A stretch of 54,094 nucleotides of DNA, taken from NCBI GenBank assembly GCA_001303245.1, contig LJNS01000015.1, positions 1 through 54,094 on the forward strand, given 5' to 3'. The notes beneath the pieces were generated by a model that was not told the origin of the DNA, made no database searches, and saw nothing but the letters and a program-made list of their open reading frames with translations. The position numbers and the translations under genes are program-made. The first letter of the stretch is position 1; each line of letters opens with the position of its first letter. This document shows, one piece after another, positions 48,845 to 54,094 of the stretch. The DNA comes from Gammaproteobacteria bacterium SG8_30 (lineage in GTDB: Bacteria > Pseudomonadota > Gammaproteobacteria > Steroidobacterales > Steroidobacteraceae).

Positions 48845-49030
48845 TCCTGTCCGGAGAGACCGCGATTGCGCGGCGCCGAAGGCGCAACCCGCCCGGAAAC
48901 GCTCAGGCAGAAGGACGGCAGGCACACTGGCGAGCTCTGGAGAGCGGCTCCCACAGGGGCCCACCGAAGGGGAGCGGCACCGGGGGGGACATGCCCGGCA
49001 CCCAATCTCTCAGGTTCACGGACAGAGGGG
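48845..49030 (+). ncRNA. Tandem glycine riboswitch
   Basis: Two glycine aptamers in series. Aptamer 1 (about 48845-48922) has GGAGAG (48853), GCCGAAGGCGCAA and GCTCAGGCAGAAGGAC. Aptamer 2 (about 48935-49028) has CTCTGGAGAG, CACCGAAGGGG and ATCTCTCAGG then GGACAGAG. A short linker joins them. It lies between the gcvT promoter and an intrinsic terminator, so glycine binding is expected to allow readthrough and switch on glycine cleavage. This accounts for most of the 400-base stretch without a protein gene. Confidence 0.93.
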
Positions 49031-49061
49031 CGATCGGCCTTCGCGGGCCGGTCGCCTTTTT
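49030..49061 (+). terminator. Riboswitch-controlled intrinsic terminator
   Basis: GCGATCGGCC and GGCCGGTCGC pair (one G-U) around TTCGCG, followed by CTTTTT. It starts where aptamer 2 ends, 39 bases before gcvT: the expression platform of the riboswitch. Confidence 0.85.
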
Positions 49062-49099
49062 GCTTTATCCGCCGCCGGCGAGCGCCGAGGAGTAGATCG

Positions 49100-50188
49100 A
49101 TGGGCAGGAGGACACCGCTCTATCAGCAGCACCTCGAGGCCGGTGCCAGGACCGTCGACTTCGGAGGCTGGGACATGCCCGTGCACTACGGCTCGCAGAT
49201 CGAGGAGCACCACGCCGTGCGCCGCGACGCCGGGATGTTCGACGTCTCGCACATGTGCGTCGTCGACATTCGCGGCCCGGGGAGCCGCGCCTTCCTCTCG
49301 CGGCTTCTCGCGAACGACGTCGCGCGGCTCGCAGCGCCCGGCAAGGCGCTGTACACCTGCATGCTGCGCGAGGACGGCGGCGTGCTCGACGACCTGATCG
49401 TGTACTTCCTGGAAGAAGGTCTCTTCCGGGCCGTGGTCAACGCCGCCACCGCAGACAAGGACATCGCCTGGATGTCCCGCCACGCCGGGGAGCACGGCGT
49501 CGAGGTCATCCCGCGGCGCGACCTCGCCATCGTCGCGGTCCAGGGACCGAACGCGCGGGACAAGACGGCTGGCGCGTTGCCGGCCGACTGCCGCGCCCCT
49601 GCGCTGGCGCTCGAGCCGTTCTTCGCCGTCCGCTGCGGCGACTGGTTCGTGGGGCGCACCGGCTACACGGGCGAGGAAGGCTTCGAGGTCGTCCTCCCCG
49701 CTGTCGAGGTCGCCGGCTTCTGGACTGCGCTGGCGACGGCAGGCGTCAGGCCCTGCGGCCTGGGCGCGCGCGATACGCTGCGCCTCGAGGCCGGCATGAA
49801 CCTCTACGGCAGCGACATGGACGAGAGCGTCACGCCGCTCGAGTCCGGCCTCGCCTGGACAGTGGCCATGAAGGACCAGCGGGAATTCCTCGGTCGGCAG
49901 GCGCTCGAGGCGCAGAAGGCCGCTGGCGTACCGCGCAAGCTCGTCGGCTTGCTGCTCGAGGACCGCGGCGTGCTCCGCGCGCACCAGAAGGTGCGGGTCG
50001 AGGGCCTCGGCGAGGGCGAGCTCACGAGCGGCACCTTCTCGCCCACGCTCGAGCGCTCGATCGGTCTTGCGCGTGTCCCCGCGGGCACGAGCGGTCGCGT
50101 GCAGGTCGAGATCCGCGGCAAGCTGCTGGCGGCACGCGTCGTCAAGCCGCCCTTCGTGCGCCACGGCAAGGCGCAGATCGAACTCTGA
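49100..50188 (+). CDS. gcvT: Aminomethyltransferase (glycine cleavage T-protein)
   Basis: 362-residue protein moving the methylene group from lipoylated H-protein to tetrahydrofolate. ATG at 49100 ([30 protein letters not shown]), with GAGGAG upstream. [40 protein letters not shown] and the late [18 protein letters not shown] are T-protein motifs. Confidence 0.96.
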   Translation: MGRRTPLYQQHLEAGARTVDFGGWDMPVHYGSQIEEHHAVRRDAGMFDVSHMCVVDIRGPGSRAFLSRLLANDVARLAAPGKALYTCMLREDGGVLDDLIVYFLEEGLFRAVVNAATADKDIAWMSRHAGEHGVEVIPRRDLAIVAVQGPNARDKTAGALPADCRAPALALEPFFAVRCGDWFVGRTGYTGEEGFEVVLPAVEVAGFWTALATAGVRPCGLGARDTLRLEAGMNLYGSDMDESVTPLESGLAWTVAMKDQREFLGRQALEAQKAAGVPRKLVGLLLEDRGVLRAHQKVRVEGLGEGELTSGTFSPTLERSIGLARVPAGTSGRVQVEIRGKLLAARVVKPPFVRHGKAQIEL

Positions 50189-50232
50189 ACCGGCACAACA
50201 GTCCGTCAGCCTGACGGCGGGAGCACAGCGAG

Positions 50233-50625
50233 ATGAGCAACCTACCTGGCGACCTCCGCTACACCAAGTCCCACGAGTGGGTCCGGGCGCTTCCTGACGG
50301 GAGTGTCGAGATCGGCATCACGGACCACGCCCAGAACGCGCTCGGCGACCTCGTGTTCGTCGAGGTTCCCGAATCGGGGCGCCAGGTCGCAGCAGGAGAC
50401 CCCTTCGCGGTCGTCGAGTCCGTCAAGGCCGCATCCGACGTCTACAGCCCCGTCTCCGGCGAGGTCCTGGCGGGCAACGACGCCCTGGCCACACAGCCTG
50501 AACTCGTCAACCAGGAGCCCTATGGCCAGGGCTGGATCGCGCGCATCAGGCCATCCTCGGCGGCGTCGATCGAGTCGCTGCTCGATGCAGCACAGTACCA
50601 GGAGCACCTGGTCAGCGAGGCCTGA
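50233..50625 (+). CDS. gcvH: Glycine cleavage H-protein
   Basis: 130-residue lipoyl carrier shuttling the aminomethyl group between P- and T-proteins. The lipoylated Lys65 lies in [30 protein letters not shown] at the start and WIARIRPS near the end are conserved. Confidence 0.97.
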   Translation: MSNLPGDLRYTKSHEWVRALPDGSVEIGITDHAQNALGDLVFVEVPESGRQVAAGDPFAVVESVKAASDVYSPVSGEVLAGNDALATQPELVNQEPYGQGWIARIRPSSAASIESLLDAAQYQEHLVSEA

Positions 50626-50648
50626 GGCGGCGGTCACGGAGACATCCC

Positions 50649-52022
50649 ATGCCCTACATTCCGCACACCGAAGACGACGTTCGCGAGATGCTCGATGCGA
50701 TCGGGGCGTCCGACCTCGAGGCGCTGTTCGACGAGATTCCCGACTCGCTCAGGATCGAGTCACTCGACGGCGTGCCTCCGGCCCTGTCCGAGATGGAGGT
50801 CGGGCGACTGATGCTCGATCGCGCCGATCGGGACCGCAGGCGGCTCAATTTCATCGGCGCGGGCGCGTACGAGCACCACATCCCCGCACCGGTGTGGGCC
50901 ATCACCACGCGAGGCGAGATCTACAGCGCCTACACGCCTTACCAGGCGGAAGCCAGCCAGGGCACGCTGCAGGCCATCTACGAGTACCAGACCATGATGG
51001 CCAGCCTGACGGGCATGGACGTCTCCAACGCGTCGCTGTACGACGGTGCCTCCGGGCTCGCGGAGGCCTGCCTGATGGCGGTGCGGGCGAACCGCAGGTC
51101 GAAGTCCGCGCGCATCCTGGTGCCGCGCACCGTCAATCCCACGTACCGCAGTTGCACCGAAGCGATCGCCAGCACCCAGGGACTGAGCCTGGAGCCGGTC
51201 GACTACGACCGGCGGACCGGCCGTACGCTCGTGGACGCCCTGGCGCCCCACGCGGGCCAGGACATCACCGCCGTCGTGATCCAGCAGCCGAATTTCTTCG
51301 GCCAGCTCGAGGAGGTGGACGAGCTCGCCGACTGGGCGCACGCGCAGGGAGCGCTGGTGATCGCGGTCGTCAACCCCATCGCGCTCGCGCTGCTGCGGCC
51401 GCCGGGCGAGTGGGGAAGCCGCGGCGCCGACATCGCCTGCGGCGAGGGCCAGCCGCTCGGCGTGCCGCTGGCCTCGGGCGGACCCTACTTCGGCTTCCTG
51501 ACCGCCCGTCGGGAACACGTCCGTCAGATGCCGGGGCGCATCGTCGGCCGCACCGTCGACCTCGATGGCCGCTCCGGCTTCACGCTCACGCTGCAGGCGC
51601 GGGAGCAGCACATCCGCCGCGGCAAGGCGACCTCCAACATCTGCACCAACCAGGGGCTGCTGATGACCGCGGCGACCATCTACATGACGCTGCTCGGTCC
51701 GACGGGCCTCGAGCGCGTCGCGGCCGCCTGCGCCGCCAGGACGGCGGAACTGGTGGGCAAGCTCACGACCCTCGACGGCGTACGGCCGTCCTTCGAGGGC
51801 GCGCGCTTCCACGAGGCGGCCATCCGGCTGGACCGGCCCGTGCAGGCCGTGCTCGAGGGTCTCGCGGAACGCGGCATCGTCGGCGGCTACGACCTCGGCC
51901 GCCACTATCCCGAGCTCGGTCAAGCGCTGCTCGTCTGTGCGACGGAAACCCGGACGAGCGAGGACATCGACGCCTATGCCACCGCGCTCACGCAGGTGCT
52001 CGAGCGCGCGGCGGCAGCCTGA
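50649..52022 (+). CDS. gcvPA: Glycine dehydrogenase (decarboxylating) subunit 1
   Basis: 457-residue N-terminal half of the split P-protein. [19 protein letters not shown] at the start, [18 protein letters not shown], and [19 protein letters not shown] are family segments. It lacks the PLP lysine, carried by subunit 2. Ribosome site GGAG precedes the ATG. Confidence 0.96.
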   Translation: MPYIPHTEDDVREMLDAIGASDLEALFDEIPDSLRIESLDGVPPALSEMEVGRLMLDRADRDRRRLNFIGAGAYEHHIPAPVWAITTRGEIYSAYTPYQAEASQGTLQAIYEYQTMMASLTGMDVSNASLYDGASGLAEACLMAVRANRRSKSARILVPRTVNPTYRSCTEAIASTQGLSLEPVDYDRRTGRTLVDALAPHAGQDITAVVIQQPNFFGQLEEVDELADWAHAQGALVIAVVNPIALALLRPPGEWGSRGADIACGEGQPLGVPLASGGPYFGFLTARREHVRQMPGRIVGRTVDLDGRSGFTLTLQAREQHIRRGKATSNICTNQGLLMTAATIYMTLLGPTGLERVAAACAARTAELVGKLTTLDGVRPSFEGARFHEAAIRLDRPVQAVLEGLAERGIVGGYDLGRHYPELGQALLVCATETRTSEDIDAYATALTQVLERAAAA

Positions 52023-52033
52023 GGAGACGCACC

Positions 52034-53497
52034 ATGAGAACCCGCGAACCCGTCATCTTCGAGCTGTCGCGTCCCGGACGGACGGCTGCCGCCCAGCAGC
52101 CCGCTCCCGCCGAGGCAGTGATCCCGGGTCATCTTCGGCGCAGGCAGCCACCGATGCTCCCGGAGGTCTCGGAACTCCAGGCCGTGCGACACTTCACGCG
52201 CCTGTCGCAAATGAACTTCAGCATCGACACGCATTTCTATCCGCTCGGGTCGTGCACGATGAAGTACAACCCGAAGGCCTGCAACGCCTACGCAATGCTG
52301 CCCGAATTCCTGGGGCGCCACCCGCTCGCGCCCGACTCGACCGGTCAGGGTTTCCTCGAGTGCATGTTCGAGCTGCAGGACATGCTCAAGGCGGTGACGG
52401 GCATGAAGGCCGTGTCGCTGACACCGATGGCCGGTGCACAGGGCGAGTTTGCCGGCGTGGCCATGATCCGCGCCTATCACCGGGCCCGCGGTGACCTGTC
52501 GCGCGACGAGATCATCGTGCCGGAGGCCGCGCACGGCACGAATCCCGCGACCGCCACGATGTGCGGCATGAAGGTCCGCGAGATTCCGTGCAGGGACGAC
52601 GGTGACGTGGACATCGAGGCCCTGCGTACGGTGGTCGGACCGCAGACCGCCGGGATCATGCTGACCAACCCGAGCACACTCGGCGTCTTCGAGCGCCGGA
52701 TCATGGACATCAAGCGCATCGTCGACAACGCAGGCGGCCTGCTGTACTACGACGGCGCCAACCTCAACGCCATCCTCGGAAAGGTCCGCCCCGGCGACAT
52801 GGGCTTCGATGTCATCCACATGAACCTGCACAAGACCTTCTCGACCCCGCACGGCGGTGGCGGACCCGGTTCTGGCGCCGTTGGCGTCGCCGAGCGGCTC
52901 AGGCCATTCCTGCCCGTGCCCGTGGTCGGCCGGGAAGAGGGCCGCTATCGCTGGCTGGACGAGCGCGACCTGCCGCAGACCATCGGACGCCTGTCGGGTT
53001 TCATGGGCAACGCCGGCGTCCTGCTGAGGGCCTACGTCTACATGCGCGTCCTGGGCTGGGAGGGCATGCGGCGCGTGGCCGAATACTCCGCGTTGAACGC
53101 CAACTACCTGATGTCACGCCTCCGGGCTGCGGGCTTCGATGCGGCCTATCCGGATCGTCGCGCGAGTCACGAGTTCATCCTGACCCTCAAGCGCCAGGCC
53201 AGGGAACGGGGCGTGACTGCGATGGACTTCGCCAAGCGGCTGCTCGACTACGGCTATCACGCGCCGACGACCTACTTCCCCCTGCTGGTGCCGGAGTGCC
53301 TGCTGATCGAGCCTACGGAGACGGAGGCGAAGGAGGAACTCGACGGCTTCGTCGCCGCCATGGCGGCGATCAAGGAGGAGGCGGAGACGGACGCGGCGAA
53401 GGTCAAGGGGGCTCCCTATACGACGCCGGTTCGTCGGCTCGACGACGTGCGTGCCGCGAAGCAGCTGGACCTCACCTGGAAGTCTGCGGCGGCATGA
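52034..53497 (+). CDS. gcvPB: Glycine dehydrogenase (decarboxylating) subunit 2
   Basis: 487-residue PLP-bearing half of the P-protein. [14 protein letters not shown] and [10 protein letters not shown] are conserved; the PLP lysine is in [17 protein letters not shown] (codon 52832-52834). ATG at 52034, 11 bases after gcvPA. Together the gcv genes degrade glycine to CO2, ammonia and methylene-THF. Confidence 0.96.
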   Translation: MRTREPVIFELSRPGRTAAAQQPAPAEAVIPGHLRRRQPPMLPEVSELQAVRHFTRLSQMNFSIDTHFYPLGSCTMKYNPKACNAYAMLPEFLGRHPLAPDSTGQGFLECMFELQDMLKAVTGMKAVSLTPMAGAQGEFAGVAMIRAYHRARGDLSRDEIIVPEAAHGTNPATATMCGMKVREIPCRDDGDVDIEALRTVVGPQTAGIMLTNPSTLGVFERRIMDIKRIVDNAGGLLYYDGANLNAILGKVRPGDMGFDVIHMNLHKTFSTPHGGGGPGSGAVGVAERLRPFLPVPVVGREEGRYRWLDERDLPQTIGRLSGFMGNAGVLLRAYVYMRVLGWEGMRRVAEYSALNANYLMSRLRAAGFDAAYPDRRASHEFILTLKRQARERGVTAMDFAKRLLDYGYHAPTTYFPLLVPECLLIEPTETEAKEELDGFVAAMAAIKEEAETDAAKVKGAPYTTPVRRLDDVRAAKQLDLTWKSAAA

Positions 53498-53515
53498 GCG
53501 CCGATCGCGGGATCC

Positions 53516-53869
53516 GTGAAGCCGACGGGGCTCACCCGGATCCTGAATGCGTTTGGCTACAGCTTCCGCGGTTTCGTCGGCGCCTGGCAGGAGGAAGAGG
53601 CCTTCCGCCAGGAGGTCCTGTTCGCGCTGGTGGCCGTCCCGCTCGGTCTCTGGCTTGGCGACAACGGCATCGAGCGCGCGCTGCTCGTGGGCCCGGTCAT
53701 CCTCATCCTGATCGTCGAGTTGCTGAACAGTGCGGTCGAGGCCGCCATCGACCGGATCGGCGAGGAGCGCCACGAGCTGTCCGGCCTCGCCAAGGACCTC
53801 GGCTCCGCCGCCGTGTTCGCTTCGTTCGTCCTGCTCGGCGTCAACTGGCTGTTCGTCGTGCTGGGCTGA
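53516..53869 (+). CDS. dgkA: Diacylglycerol kinase
   Basis: 117-residue integral membrane enzyme phosphorylating diacylglycerol. Three helices (FALVAVPLGLWLG; LLVGPVILILIVELLNSAVEAAID; AVFASFVLLGVNWLFVVLG). The signature ELLNSAVEAAIDRIG and the Glu-rich EEEAFRQE region match DgkA. GTG start, 18 bases after gcvPB. Confidence 0.94.
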   Translation: MKPTGLTRILNAFGYSFRGFVGAWQEEEAFRQEVLFALVAVPLGLWLGDNGIERALLVGPVILILIVELLNSAVEAAIDRIGEERHELSGLAKDLGSAAVFASFVLLGVNWLFVVLG

Positions 53870-54094
53870 CGCTGCCGGCACGCCCCGGCGGGAACGGAGC
53901 CCTGCACCCGTTGTGACTGCCCGGAAGTCCCCTACGCTGCGCCGGTTCCGCCCGCGGAACGTTCCGGCAGCGTGAACGGACCGGCGAGGCCTCCTGCCCA
54001 GCCGGTCACGGGCGCAACCCTCGAAACGGAACGGCGGTGGCAAGCGAAGGGACGGGCAGGTATCGTTCGGCGGATGTGCCGGGAAGAAGGGTGA
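53870..54094. other. Non-coding or unassigned tail of the window
   Basis: 225 bases after dgkA with no convincing gene on either strand. CGCTGCCGG just after the dgkA stop and CCGGCAGCG about 90 bases on are inverted copies, too far apart for a simple terminator. Confidence 0.4.

Noticed and set aside
53870-54094. Short reading frames at the right end of the window
   Set aside because: The only start-led frames are short, lack ribosome sites and show no recognisable protein.

Overview
The window is chromosomal core DNA from a high-GC, non-enteric gammaproteobacterium. The evidence is conserved gene order: leuS-lptE, holA-nadD-rsfS-rlmH, maf-rng-yhdP-nit-tldD, darP/pmbA, zapA-ssrS-ygfA, ygfB-pepP-ubiH-ubiI. 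A Vfr/Crp-type regulator, Coq7, LptE and PurK/PurE fit the same group. The exact order is not resolved; Chromatiales- or Steroidobacterales-like lineages would fit. There is no phage, IS element or CRISPR array. Most genes are packed in operons with 1-4 base overlaps.

Region by region. 1-3054: 5'-truncated leuS and lptE. 3182-9526 (minus strand): a prolyl aminopeptidase and an apparent zinc-uptake locus (small His/Cys protein, ZnuD-like TonB receptor, MacB/FtsX-type ABC ATPase and permease, DUF3299 protein). This block sits inside what is normally a continuous leuS-lptE-holA-nadD cluster. 9638-12221: holA-nadD-rsfS-rlmH. 12313-20706: maf-rng-yhdP-nit-tldD. 20774-27351: a small membrane protein, an ExeA-like ATPase with an FHA domain, purK/purE, darP, pmbA and a YihY-family protein. 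27377-31359: BtuF-like protein, CLC transporter, purC, djlA. 31437-34605: rpe, crp/vfr, coq7, rplM-rpsI. 34635-35710: tRNA-Gln(CUG), rpiA and a 26-residue lysine-rich micro-ORF. 35949-37850: EVE protein, ygfA, 6S RNA, zapA and a zapB-like gene. 37955-42384: ygfB, pepP, ubiH, ubiI. 42390-46885: DUF2189 protein, phhB, ispG and the formaldehyde pair adhC-fghA. 46918-53869: DUF885 peptidase-like protein, a tandem glycine riboswitch, gcvT-gcvH-gcvPA-gcvPB, dgkA.

How the genes work together: the zinc locus would move metal across the outer membrane (TonB receptor), with the ABC pair acting at the inner membrane. TldD and PmbA are partner subunits encoded about 4 kb apart. UbiH, UbiI and Coq7 are three ring hydroxylases of ubiquinone synthesis. 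AdhC, FghA, the glycine cleavage proteins and 5-formyl-THF cyclo-ligase all handle one-carbon units. The least explained items are the intergenic repeat block at 6912-7061, the lysine micro-ORF, and palindromes at the 6S RNA start and between darP and pmbA.
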